The position numbers and the translations under genes were made by a program. A stretch of 27,455 nt of DNA from Caryophanales bacterium UBA782 (lineage in GTDB: Bacteria > Bacillota_I > Bacilli_A > RFN20 > CAG-826): positions 1-27,455 of the forward strand of contig DBJG01000041.1 of NCBI GenBank assembly GCA_002296455.1, given 5' to 3'. Positions 20,741 through 27,455 of the stretch are shown here, piece by piece. The notes under the pieces were generated by a model that was given only the letters and a program-made list of their open reading frames with translations, did no database searches and was not told the DNA's origin. Position 1 is the first letter of the stretch, and every line of letters begins with the position of its first letter.

Positions 20741-21586
20741 TTATTTTTCCTCCGCTTTCTTGAAGAGATTGCATGTTTCTTCGTATTTATGCTTTTCCCA
20801 ATCACGATAGATGCAATTGCGTTTATTCGCCTCGTCAAAATCCACGAGATGCCCATCGAAATCTGGGCCATCAACGCAAGCGAATTTCATTTCGCCGCCG
20901 ACGGATAAGCGGCAGCCGCCGCACATGCCAGTGCCATCAATCATAATTGGATTCATGGAAACAACGGTCTTGATGTTGTATTTCTTAGTGAGAAGGCAGA
21001 CGAATTTCATCATGACGATTGGACCAATCGCGATGACTTCATCATATTCGTTGCCTTCTTTGATTAAGGCTTCTAAGGCATTGGTGACAAGCCCTTTTTC
21101 GCCATACGAGCCATCATCCGTCATGATTTTGAGGATGTCGCTGCAGGCTTTGAATTCGTCTTCGAGGATGACAAGGTCTTTGTTGCGGAAACCGACGATA
21201 GAATGGACGACTGCGCCCATTTCGTGAAGCTTTTCAGCGATTGGCATTGCGATTGCGCTCCCGGCTCCACCCCCAATAATGCAGACTTTCTTTAAACCAT
21301 CAAGCTCGCTAGGACGGCCGAGTGGGCCAACGAAATCCTCAAGGTAGTCGCCCGCTTCTTTGTGATTAAGCTCTTCTGTTGTAGCACCAACCACTTGGAA
21401 AATGATTTTGACGGTGCCTTCATTGACGTTCTCTCCAGCGATGGTTAGCGGGATACGCTCACCTTTATCACTTACGCGGAGAATGATGAATTCGCCAGGT
21501 TTTGCTTTTCTAGCGATGTCTGGTGCGTAGATTTCCATCTGCGTTACCGTCGGATTCAAAACTTTTTTGGAAACGATTTTGAACAT
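20741..21586 (-). CDS. nfnA: NfnA-type ferredoxin-NADP+ reductase subunit (PyrK-like)
   Basis: Small subunit of the NfnAB pair: an FAD-binding FNR fold (RIPLTIAG, about residues 44-51), an NAD-binding GGGAGS segment (about 105-110) and a C-terminal [2Fe-2S] site. That site reads DGTGMCGGC with C222, C225 and C237 plus D217. I recall that NfnA uses three Cys and one Asp for this cluster, whereas PyrK has four Cys, so this site favours Nfn over dihydroorotate dehydrogenase. ATG 21586 has AGGAGG 5 nt upstream; longer in-frame starts lack one. 281 aa. It lies 14 nt after nadK, in an operon with nadK and nfnB. Confidence 0.87.
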   Translation of the reverse strand: MFKIVSKKVLNPTVTQMEIYAPDIARKAKPGEFIILRVSDKGERIPLTIAGENVNEGTVKIIFQVVGATTEELNHKEAGDYLEDFVGPLGRPSELDGLKKVCIIGGGAGSAIAMPIAEKLHEMGAVVHSIVGFRNKDLVILEDEFKACSDILKIMTDDGSYGEKGLVTNALEALIKEGNEYDEVIAIGPIVMMKFVCLLTKKYNIKTVVSMNPIMIDGTGMCGGCRLSVGGEMKFACVDGPDFDGHLVDFDEANKRNCIYRDWEKHKYEETCNLFKKAEEK

Positions 21587-21600
21587 GGTTCCTCCTAAAT

Positions 21601-22377
21601 TCATAAATCTATTGTCTTGTGGATACGTTCCACAAAATAATCCTTTTCTTTCAAATAACAATGAAGTTTCTTACTCGACAAGCGGATATCGAAGCGGTGT
21701 AGTTTTTCCTCGGAAAGTTGGAACCCGTCCGCGAACAAATAACCGCCGCGGAGCGATTCGCTTTCAAAAGAAATCGTTCTTTCTTTCGCGATGATCATGG
21801 GATTTCCGATCGTTTTATGGGCTTTCGAATGGATGCCTGCGACTTCTGTAAGTTCCATTAAATGGAGCGAAGGATCAATGATCGCTCCATTGAGGCTGCG
21901 ATTGTAAGCCATCGAGCCAGTAGAAGTGGTGATGATCATTCCAGCCCCAAAGAAATGCTCGAGATAACGTTTATCGAGAGAGACATCGTAATCGATATTT
22001 TGGCTGAGACCGGTGATGCTAAATTCATTCCACGCATACCAAGTGCGTCCATTGGACTCCGCTTCTAAAGTGTCGAGTTCGCCAAGTAGGTTTGTTTCGT
22101 CAAACACAATATGTGGAATGTCTTTGACGTCTTTCTCCCCAAAATCGTTATAGTAGCCAATTGTTCCAGCGTTAAAGCAAAGGAACTGGGCGGCAGGATT
22201 CTTTGGGAAAATGACGTGGGCCGCTTTTAAAAACGTACCATCGCCACCGACGACAATTACCAAATCCGGACACTCTTCAAAAACGACAAAACGTCCATCG
22301 CTTTGGAGTGTTTTTCGAATCTCCAAAACGATCGGGGAATTCTCTAATCCGTTTTTCGTGAATAAGCAGTACTTCAT
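21601..22377 (-). CDS. nadK: NAD kinase
   Basis: Phosphorylates NAD+ to NADP+. The hallmark GGDGTFL is at residues 44-50, followed by NAGTIGYYNDF and TGSMAYNRSLNGAII, the NAD-binding NE/D-like and substrate loop regions. ATG 22377 gives 258 aa, the small-NadK size usual in Bacillota. The start has no Shine-Dalgarno, and a hairpin lies 11-34 nt upstream, so initiation is atypical. A longer in-frame ATG at 22455 would overlap the upstream dehydrogenase and is less likely. It is followed after 14 nt by nfnA, which pairs NADP+ synthesis with NADP+ reduction. Confidence 0.93.
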   Translation of the reverse strand: MKYCLFTKNGLENSPIVLEIRKTLQSDGRFVVFEECPDLVIVVGGDGTFLKAAHVIFPKNPAAQFLCFNAGTIGYYNDFGEKDVKDIPHIVFDETNLLGELDTLEAESNGRTWYAWNEFSITGLSQNIDYDVSLDKRYLEHFFGAGMIITTSTGSMAYNRSLNGAIIDPSLHLMELTEVAGIHSKAHKTIGNPMIIAKERTISFESESLRGGYLFADGFQLSEEKLHRFDIRLSSKKLHCYLKEKDYFVERIHKTIDL

Positions 22378-22386
22378 GATAACAAA

Positions 22387-22411
22387 TGGGCAAAGAGTTG
22401 AAACCTTGCCC
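22387..22411 (-). terminator. Hairpin between the dehydrogenase and nadK
   Basis: On the minus strand GGGCAAGG and CTTTGCCC form an 8-bp stem (one G-T pair) with an 8-nt loop, followed by ATTTGTTAT, a poor T-tract. It may be a weak terminator or attenuator for the 3-hydroxyacyl-CoA dehydrogenase transcript, and it sits directly before the nadK start. Confidence 0.4.
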
Positions 22412-22426
22412 AAAAGCAGCGTGTTA

Positions 22427-23365
22427 TTAATTTTTGTATTTGTAGAAACCTTCACCAGCGGCCACGCCTAATTTGCCTGCGTCGATATAGCTCTTGAGCA
22501 TATCGCGTTGAAGCTTGAAATGGAATGGTGCGAGGAAGCTAGGAATCTTGCAATACGCGTTGACGATTTCGTAGGCTGTCTTTAGTCCGACAACGTCAAG
22601 GATTTGGAATGGCCCTTTTGGTGCACCAGTGCCTTTGACCCATGCGGTGTCAATTGCTTCTGGCTCACTGATTTTGAGGACATAAAGATCCATCGCAGAG
22701 AAGAGGAAAGGAATCAACATGGAGTTGAGAAGATATCCTGCTTTTTCTTTGCGAACAGGAAGTGGAATCATCCTGATTTCTTTCGCGAACTGGAGCGTTT
22801 CGTCGAAATACTTCATGTTCGTTTGCTTTTGCGCCATGACTTCAGCGATGTTGTTGAGCCAGATTTCGTTTGCAAAGTGCATCGCAAGATAACGGTCTGG
22901 ACGACCAGTGGCTTTTGCGAAAGTGCTTGGAAGCATGGAAGAGCTATTGGTGAGCAAAACGGTCTTTGGAGCGAGTAGTGGGGCAGCCTTCTTGTAGAAT
23001 GCGAGCTTAGCTTCTTTGTTCTCAGTCATGGATTCAATGACGACATCCGCGTCTAAGAACGCCTTTTTCATGTCGAGCTCAAGCTTTAACCCAGCGTAAG
23101 CGGCTTCGACATTTTTCTTGCATTCTTCCGCGTCGAAATGATCGGGATCAGCGATGCCCATGCACCATTTTTCTTTGGTGGTGGCCATTCTTTCTATCGC
23201 TTCGAGATAATCTTTTTTAATCATCTCGATCTTTGGTTTGGTGCGACCGATTGAGGACTCGCTGCGAAGCCAAATGGTCACGTCAAAACCACAATACGCG
23301 GCTTGGAACGCGATTTGCGTGCCGAGGACTCCACCTCCAGCAACAACGACTTTTTTGAAACTCAT
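22427..23365 (-). CDS. 3-hydroxyacyl-CoA dehydrogenase family protein
   Basis: NAD(P)-dependent L-3-hydroxyacyl-CoA dehydrogenase fold: Rossmann GGGVLG at residues 10-15, ESMTENKEAK at 111-120, the SSS loop at 141-143, catalytic H163 in MHFANEIW and N214 in the C-terminal helical domain (AGYLLNSML). The usual HFFNP is HFANE here, a variant I associate with a Bacillota subgroup of unassigned substrate. ATG 23365 has AAGGAG 9 nt upstream, giving 312 aa. No thiolase, crotonase or CoA-transferase is nearby, so a butyrate pathway role is not supported by context. It is expressed from its own promoter carrying an inverted repeat. Confidence 0.88.
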   Translation of the reverse strand: MSFKKVVVAGGGVLGTQIAFQAAYCGFDVTIWLRSESSIGRTKPKIEMIKKDYLEAIERMATTKEKWCMGIADPDHFDAEECKKNVEAAYAGLKLELDMKKAFLDADVVIESMTENKEAKLAFYKKAAPLLAPKTVLLTNSSSMLPSTFAKATGRPDRYLAMHFANEIWLNNIAEVMAQKQTNMKYFDETLQFAKEIRMIPLPVRKEKAGYLLNSMLIPFLFSAMDLYVLKISEPEAIDTAWVKGTGAPKGPFQILDVVGLKTAYEIVNAYCKIPSFLAPFHFKLQRDMLKSYIDAGKLGVAAGEGFYKYKN

Positions 23366-23398
23366 TTCAGGTTTCTCCTTTATGTAAATCAATCGTAA

Positions 23399-23424
23399 AA
23401 ATTATATACACTTTTGAAGTGCAC
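23399..23424 (-). promoter_or_regulatory. Promoter with inverted-repeat operator candidate
   Basis: On the minus strand TATAAT (23401-23406) is the -10. Directly upstream lies an inverted repeat with arms TGCACTT and AAGTGTA around CAA (23407-23423, one mismatch). It occupies the -35/-10 spacer, where a repressor would block RNA polymerase. The -35 is weak (TTGTGC at 14 bp or TTCTTG at 17 bp). Confidence 0.45.
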
Positions 23425-23461
23425 AAGAAATGAAAAGTTCTTGTATTTATCGTGTCTTTTC

Positions 23462-23499
23462 AAAGAAAATAGGTAAATCGGTAAGATTGTACCTATTTT
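23462..23499 (-). terminator. Terminator of the csoR-copA(Z) operon
   Basis: AAAATAGGTA (23466-23475) pairs with TACCTATTTT (23490-23499) in a 10-bp stem with a 14-nt loop. A T-rich tail follows on both strands, so it may be bidirectional. It lies about 50 nt after the copA stop. Confidence 0.55.
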
Positions 23500-23549
23500 T
23501 CCTTCCTTTTGTTTCCTTTCTTCGACAAAAAGGAGAAGACTGGTGAATT

Positions 23550-23759
23550 TTATTTGTCTTCGCTCGCTTTGTAGCCGGCTTGATTCACGGCTTGAATTAA
23601 TGAAGCGGCTGGGATTTCTTTTGCTGTCGTAACGCTTGCGCTCTTTGTCGCTAAAGAGACTTTTGCCTCTTTGACGCCATCGACGTGTTCCAACGCTTCT
23701 TTTACGTGATTCACGCAATGTTCACACATCATTCCTTCGACACGGATTTGAATTGTCAT
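23550..23759 (-). CDS. copZ: CopZ-like copper chaperone from an internal start in copA
   Basis: An ATG at 23759, in frame with copA, is preceded by an ideal AAAGGAGG with 8-nt spacing. The 69-aa product ([15 protein letters not shown] at its N-terminus) is a complete ferredoxin-like heavy-metal chaperone with MxCxxC cysteines 12 and 15. It would carry cytoplasmic Cu+ to CopA and possibly to CsoR. Either it is made separately from this site, or exists only as the C-terminal domain of CopA, or both. A perfect ribosome site inside a linker is hard to explain unless separate translation occurs. Confidence 0.7.
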   Translation of the reverse strand: MTIQIRVEGMMCEHCVNHVKEALEHVDGVKEAKVSLATKSASVTTAKEIPAASLIQAVNQAGYKASEDK

Positions 23760-26135
23760 TTCTTTATCCTCCTTTGGATTGAGATTAGGTTTCACAAAAT
23801 GAGGGGGGAGCGACTTTCTTAAGCCGCATTTTCTCGTCTCTTTATAGGGATGAAATAAATTGAGCCGCAACGCATTTAAAACGACGGTGACACTAGAAAG
23901 GCTCATTGCCGCAGCTCCCATCCAAGGACTTAGTTTTGCTAGTCCTAGTATAGAGAATGCCCCGGCGGCAATTGGAATCATCATTAGGTTATAGAAGAAA
24001 GCCCAGAATAGGTTTTCTTTGATGTTACGGTAAGTGGCTTTGGAAATGCGGATAGCGGCGGCAGCGTCCAATAAACTCGATTTCATGAGCACGAGGTTGC
24101 TGGAATCAATTGCGATGTCGCTTCCTGCTCCGATTGCGATACCAACGTCTGCCTCACTGAGCGCGACGGCGTCATTGATACCATCGCCAACCATTGCTAC
24201 TTTTCCATATTGCTTGAGCTCTTTGATTACGTTTTGCTTATCAATTGGTAGGCAATTCGCGATAACGACCTCAATTCCCGCCTCTTTGGCAATTGCTTGA
24301 GCCGTTTTTTCATTATCGCCTGTGAGCATGATGGGGGTAATTCCAAGATGAAGGAATTGCTGAATCGCTTTCGAGGAACTCTCTTTGATGGGATCCGAAA
24401 CCGCAATGATTCCGATGAGGTGGTTATTTTTTGCGAAGAATAGTGGTGTTTTCCCTTCACTTGCTAAAGAAGATGCTTTCATTTGTTCGTCTTCACTAAG
24501 AATTCTGTTCTTCAAAAAAAAGGAGAGAGAACCTGCAAGGTATTCGTCTTTACCAATGCTTGCTTTGACGCCATTTCCGACTAGATTTTCAAAAGAATCG
24601 ACATGAGTGGTGCTCAATCCCCTTGCTTTGGTTTCGTTCATGATGGCTTTTGCTAAAGGGTGCGATGAATTCGCTTCGATAGAGGAAGCAATCATCAAGA
24701 ATTCGTTTTCGCCTATTTCACTTGTTATAAGAATATCCGTCACTTTTGGTTTTCCTTCCGTAATGGTTCCTGTTTTGTCTAAGACGACGAAATCGATTTT
24801 TCCTGTATTTTCGAGTGTGCTTGCGTTCTTAAACAAAATGCCGTTTCTTGCCCCAAGCCCATTCCCAACCATAATGGCAACAGGCGTGGCTAACCCTAAG
24901 GCGCAGGGGCATGAGATGACAAGGATTGATATCGCTCTTTCTAAGGAATAGGAAAGCAGAGTGGTATCTCCTAATTGCTGAACAAAATCATTTCCGAGGC
25001 ACATCCAGAAGAGGAACGTAAGTAGAGAAATGCAAAGGACAATCGGGACGAAAATGCCAGCGACTCTGTCAGCGATTTTGGAGATTCGCGTCTTTGTTCC
25101 ACTCGCGTTTTCCACCATTTTGACGATTTGATTCAAAGATGTTTCTTCGCCAACTCGCGTCGCTTTGCAAATCAGCGCTCCGTTTTGATTGATGGTGGCG
25201 GTATTGACGCTTTCGCCTGCTTTCTTATCTACGGGTAAGGATTCTCCCGTCAACGGGGATTCGTCGACCGCGCTTTCCCCCTCAATGACAATCCCGTCTA
25301 CCGGAATGGATTCGCCGGGTTTTACGGAGAAAATATCGCCTTCTTTTAGCGAACTTGCTAAAACGGTTTGTTCTTTTCCGTCTTTAAGAAGATGCGCTTC
25401 TTTTGGGGCAAGATCGAGTAATCCTTTTAATGCGTTCGTTGTTTTGCCTTTGCTATATGATTCAAGCGTTTTTCCAATGGTGATAAGTGCAGGCACCATG
25501 CCGCTTGTTTCAAAAGAGAGGTTCATACTGTCTTTCATGAGCATGTTCATATCCATGTTAAGCGCGTCTCCCCCCATGACAAAGAGAATTGCGACGCTAT
25601 AAATCCAGGAGATCCCCGCCCCAAGCATAACAAGGGTATCCATGTTTGGAGAACGATGAAGCACGCTTTTTGTGCCGGAAACAAAGAAGCGATAATTAAT
25701 GAGCATGATGAAAAGAGATAGGAGCATTTCCGTCAAGCCGACATAGAAGGGGTTTTCGCCAAATGCACCCAATGGCCAATGAAGCATGTAGCCCATGCCG
25801 ATATAGAAAAGAGGGACTAGCAAAACAAGAGAAACGATAAGCGATTTGAATAATTTTGGGGTCTCATGATCGGCAAAACGGTCATCTTCTTTTTGGTGCG
25901 ATTGTCTTTTTTCTTCTTGATGGAGAGAGGCCTCATATCCTGCTTCAACGACAGATTTCATGATTAAGGCAGGGTTTGCCGGTTCTTCGTAAGAGACGAG
26001 CATTGAGTTCGTTAATAGATTCACGCTGACGTCCTTTACGCCTTTTACGTTTCGTACCGCTTTTTCGACGTGACTTGCGCAAGCGGCGCAACTCATACCG
26101 AAAACGCCATATTTCTCATCAACGATTTTTGCCAT
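23550..26135 (-). CDS. copA: Copper-exporting P1B-type ATPase fused in frame to a CopZ-like domain
   Basis: Membrane pump that exports Cu+. The N-terminal heavy-metal domain has GMSCAAC (C16, C19). Pump motifs: TGES 296-299, intramembrane CPC 409-411, DKTGT with phosphorylated D453, HP 492-493, GDGINDA 650-656, YN 715-716 and MSLSS 744-748; the last two with CPC mark the Cu+ class. A normal CopA would end near residue 763 (LNLFHPYK). Here the frame continues through a 29-residue linker into a second heavy-metal domain with GMMCEHC (C804, C807), for 861 aa in total. The ATG follows csoR by 2 nt with only a weak ribosome site, consistent with coupling. The linker contains a run of six C (six G on the plus strand, 23801-23806); a 1-nt change there would split the fusion. 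Confidence 0.93.
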   Translation of the reverse strand: MAKIVDEKYGVFGMSCAACASHVEKAVRNVKGVKDVSVNLLTNSMLVSYEEPANPALIMKSVVEAGYEASLHQEEKRQSHQKEDDRFADHETPKLFKSLIVSLVLLVPLFYIGMGYMLHWPLGAFGENPFYVGLTEMLLSLFIMLINYRFFVSGTKSVLHRSPNMDTLVMLGAGISWIYSVAILFVMGGDALNMDMNMLMKDSMNLSFETSGMVPALITIGKTLESYSKGKTTNALKGLLDLAPKEAHLLKDGKEQTVLASSLKEGDIFSVKPGESIPVDGIVIEGESAVDESPLTGESLPVDKKAGESVNTATINQNGALICKATRVGEETSLNQIVKMVENASGTKTRISKIADRVAGIFVPIVLCISLLTFLFWMCLGNDFVQQLGDTTLLSYSLERAISILVISCPCALGLATPVAIMVGNGLGARNGILFKNASTLENTGKIDFVVLDKTGTITEGKPKVTDILITSEIGENEFLMIASSIEANSSHPLAKAIMNETKARGLSTTHVDSFENLVGNGVKASIGKDEYLAGSLSFFLKNRILSEDEQMKASSLASEGKTPLFFAKNNHLIGIIAVSDPIKESSSKAIQQFLHLGITPIMLTGDNEKTAQAIAKEAGIEVVIANCLPIDKQNVIKELKQYGKVAMVGDGINDAVALSEADVGIAIGAGSDIAIDSSNLVLMKSSLLDAAAAIRISKATYRNIKENLFWAFFYNLMMIPIAAGAFSILGLAKLSPWMGAAAMSLSSVTVVLNALRLNLFHPYKETRKCGLRKSLPPHFVKPNLNPKEDKEMTIQIRVEGMMCEHCVNHVKEALEHVDGVKEAKVSLATKSASVTTAKEIPAASLIQAVNQAGYKASEDK

Positions 26136-26137
26136 AA

Positions 26138-26431
26138 TTATCTAAGCCTTTTGACAATTTCTAGTAATTCGTCCATCGCTTTGTCTTCTCCACTTAGGAC
26201 CTTGTCTTTGATACAGGTATTCATATGCGTTTGTAAAATAAGATACGCAAGTGAACGTAAAGCGCTATTCGCGGCGGCGACTTGATTTAAAATCTCCCCG
26301 CAATAACGATTTTCATCGAGCATTTTAGCAATGCCATTCATTTGGCCGATGATACGATTGATCCTCTTTTTGAGATTATCCAATTCTTGTGGATCTCTTT
26401 CCACGTTCCTTTTTTGGCAGCATTCTGTCAT
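26138..26431 (-). CDS. csoR: Copper-sensing transcriptional repressor CsoR
   Basis: DUF156-family all-helical repressor that leaves DNA when it binds Cu+. The Cu+ ligand set is visible as Cys in ENRYCGEIL followed by His and Cys in [10 protein letters not shown] (HxxxC), the CsoR pattern that separates it from RcnR or FrmR. The product is 97 aa, normal for the family, with an extra CC near the N-terminus (MTECCQ). ATG 26431 has GAGG 9 nt upstream. It is the first gene of the operon, 2 nt before copA, and a matching operator lies upstream, so it should autoregulate. Confidence 0.93.
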   Translation of the reverse strand: MTECCQKRNVERDPQELDNLKKRINRIIGQMNGIAKMLDENRYCGEILNQVAAANSALRSLAYLILQTHMNTCIKDKVLSGEDKAMDELLEIVKRLR

Positions 26432-26453
26432 ACATATTGCCTCGCTTTTTAAA

Positions 26454-26476
26454 AAATATACCCAGTGGGGGTATTA
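26454..26476 (-). promoter_or_regulatory. CsoR-type operator over the csoR promoter
   Basis: The inverted repeat ATACCC (26458-26463) / GGGTAT (26469-26474) around AGTGG has the G/C-tract form typical of CsoR operators. On the minus strand it directly precedes a TATATT -10 (26455-26460), with TTGCTT copies at 15 or 19 bp as -35. Binding would block transcription of csoR-copA(Z). Confidence 0.7.
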
Positions 26477-26513
26477 AGCAAGCAAGATGCTTTATTGATT
26501 TCAGTGAAATCGA

Positions 26514-26519
26514 TACAAT
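26514..26519 (+). promoter_or_regulatory. Candidate -10 for the phosphatase gene (leaderless)
   Basis: TACAAT ends 7 nt before the ATG at 26527, which places the expected transcription start at the ATG itself. No Shine-Dalgarno is present. The -35 is weak (TTTATT at 17 bp). Confidence 0.4.
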
Positions 26520-26526
26520 ATCAACC

Positions 26527-27354
26527 ATGAAAAGTGAAAGATTACCATTCGAAGGATTGATGAACTGCCGTGATTTAGGGGGATTTACGGGGGAAGATGG
26601 CAAAAAGACAGTTTACGGAAAAGTGTTCCGCAGCAATTCTTTGGATGAAATTACGTCTCACGACGCATACGTTCTAGAAAACGAGCTTCACATTCGTTAT
26701 GTTATTGATTTACGTCGCCCAAAAGAGAATGCTCTTTACCCAGATAAAGTGATGAACAAGGTAACTTATTTATGCCTTCCCTTTCAAGAAGACGATTCTT
26801 CGCGCCCTTGTTTTCCACATAAGAAATACGAATTTAACAACAAAGGGTTAGAAGGCAACGCGAACTTTTTGTTTCAACGGGACAAAGATGGCTCAAGCAT
26901 GAAAGTCATGCGAAAATACTATCAAGACTCTTTATATGACAAAGAAGCGCAGAAAAGTATCTTCACTTTCTTTCAATTATTATTGGAACTAAAAGATGGA
27001 GCAGTCCTTTTCCATTGTCACGACGGAAAGGACCGGACTGGTATTCTATCCATGCTCTATTTAGGCATTTTGGGTGTTTCGGATAAAGACATCATTGAGG
27101 ATTATCTTGCGACAAACGATTATGTTCGCGAAAAAAGAGAGAAACGAAAAAAATATTTCGATGAAGTGATTCATCTAGCAAGTGACGACCCCATGTATGA
27201 ATCATTGCTGATTCTAGCCGGAGTTGATCGAAGTTGGATCGAGACGGCGATGAAAGAAATCTATCATTTTGGTGGATATGAACAATATTTAACGGAAAAA
27301 GTCGGTCTCACTAAAGACATGATTTCTACGCTTAGAAGTAAATATTTACAATAA
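26527..27354 (+). CDS. Tyrosine-protein phosphatase family (Y_phosphatase3-like)
   Basis: Cysteine-dependent phosphatase with the P-loop HCHDGKDRTG: nucleophile C164 and R170 fit CX5R. The N-terminal NCRDLGGF and the FRSNSL segment are characteristic of the bacterial Y_phosphatase3 group (LipA-type tyrosine or phosphoinositide phosphatases). No signal peptide is seen, so it is likely cytoplasmic. ATG 26527 gives 275 aa, typical length. The frame is open upstream to 26389, but that part overlaps csoR on the other strand and lacks family similarity. It is divergent from csoR. Substrate is unknown. Confidence 0.88.
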   Translation: MKSERLPFEGLMNCRDLGGFTGEDGKKTVYGKVFRSNSLDEITSHDAYVLENELHIRYVIDLRRPKENALYPDKVMNKVTYLCLPFQEDDSSRPCFPHKKYEFNNKGLEGNANFLFQRDKDGSSMKVMRKYYQDSLYDKEAQKSIFTFFQLLLELKDGAVLFHCHDGKDRTGILSMLYLGILGVSDKDIIEDYLATNDYVREKREKRKKYFDEVIHLASDDPMYESLLILAGVDRSWIETAMKEIYHFGGYEQYLTEKVGLTKDMISTLRSKYLQ

Positions 27355-27385
27355 TTTTCTCTTTTTTCGGTAAACCGAAGGAAAA

Positions 27386-27455
27386 ACGTCTAGTAATGGG
27401 TGAGGAGTAGATGCATATGCTTCCTCATAGCCTCCCCGGGAAAGAAGGCGGGGAA
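27386..27455 (+). promoter_or_regulatory. Possible 5' part of a T-box leader (runs off the window)
   Basis: After the phosphatase the sequence becomes structured. GAGGAGTAG (27402-27410) is followed after 15 nt by CATAGCC and a CCCC/GGGG hairpin (27434-27437 with 27450-27453) whose loop holds GGGAAAGAAGG. This order (AGTA, AGAG-like, GC hairpin with a GAAAG loop) resembles T-box stem I. The specifier and the conserved GGGTGG antiterminator box would lie beyond the edge, so the identification is tentative. Confidence 0.3.

Noticed and set aside
19448..21227. Plus-strand frames opposite nfnB and nfnA (up to 138 codons)
   Set aside because: They are shadows of conserved genes, with no ribosome sites or family features.
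20741..21586. Dihydroorotate dehydrogenase electron transfer subunit (pyrK)
   Set aside because: The cluster motif has Asp where PyrK has its first Cys, and no pyrD or other pyrimidine gene is present.
27366..27379. Terminator hairpin after the phosphatase (TTCGGT/ACCGAA)
   Set aside because: The T-run is before the stem on both strands rather than after it; downstream is GGAAAAA, so it does not fit an intrinsic terminator.

Overview
The window looks like a chromosomal segment from a low-GC Bacillota, probably an uncultured gut-type lineage near the Erysipelotrichia/RF39/Mollicutes side of Bacilli. That placement is inference from gene content, not a phylogeny. It rests on the pcrA-ligA and gatCAB blocks, a DUF1836 protein, NfnAB-type electron metabolism and a CsoR-CopA copper operon. 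UGA is a stop codon throughout (gatC, gatA, ligA-linked overlaps), so this is the standard bacterial code and not the Mycoplasma code.

Left part (1-11430), housekeeping. A partial membrane-protein gene runs off the left edge on the minus strand. On the plus strand follow pcrA and ligA (4-nt overlap), tRNA-Arg(UCG), an iron-type alcohol dehydrogenase with its own terminator, and a tight run gatC-gatA-gatB-DUF1836-galE that ends at a clear intrinsic terminator. A separately promoted alpha/beta hydrolase comes next.

Middle part (12400-19320), accessory. After a 420-bp AT-rich stretch comes a four-gene, translationally coupled cassette. It encodes a Sec-exported protein of unknown function, an FtsX/MacB-like permease, a degenerate ABC ATPase, and an ABC ATPase fused to a second FtsX/MacB-like permease. 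I read these as one asymmetric heterodimeric MacB-type transporter or signalling complex with a dedicated secreted partner. This is the best candidate here for an undescribed system. An MFS-type transporter follows under its own promoter.

Right part (19320-27455), mostly minus strand. A redox operon holds NAD kinase, NfnA and NfnB: one gene makes NADP+, the other two reduce it. Upstream is a 3-hydroxyacyl-CoA dehydrogenase whose promoter carries an inverted repeat. Then comes a copper operon, csoR-copA, in which copA reads in frame into a CopZ-like chaperone that also has its own internal Shine-Dalgarno and start. A CsoR-type operator lies in the divergent control region. A DSP/PTP-like phosphatase is transcribed the other way, and the window ends in a structured sequence that may be the first part of a T-box leader.

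Several plus-strand genes (pcrA, the MFS gene, the phosphatase) have a -10-like box only 7-15 nt before the ATG and no Shine-Dalgarno, which suggests leaderless or near-leaderless transcripts.
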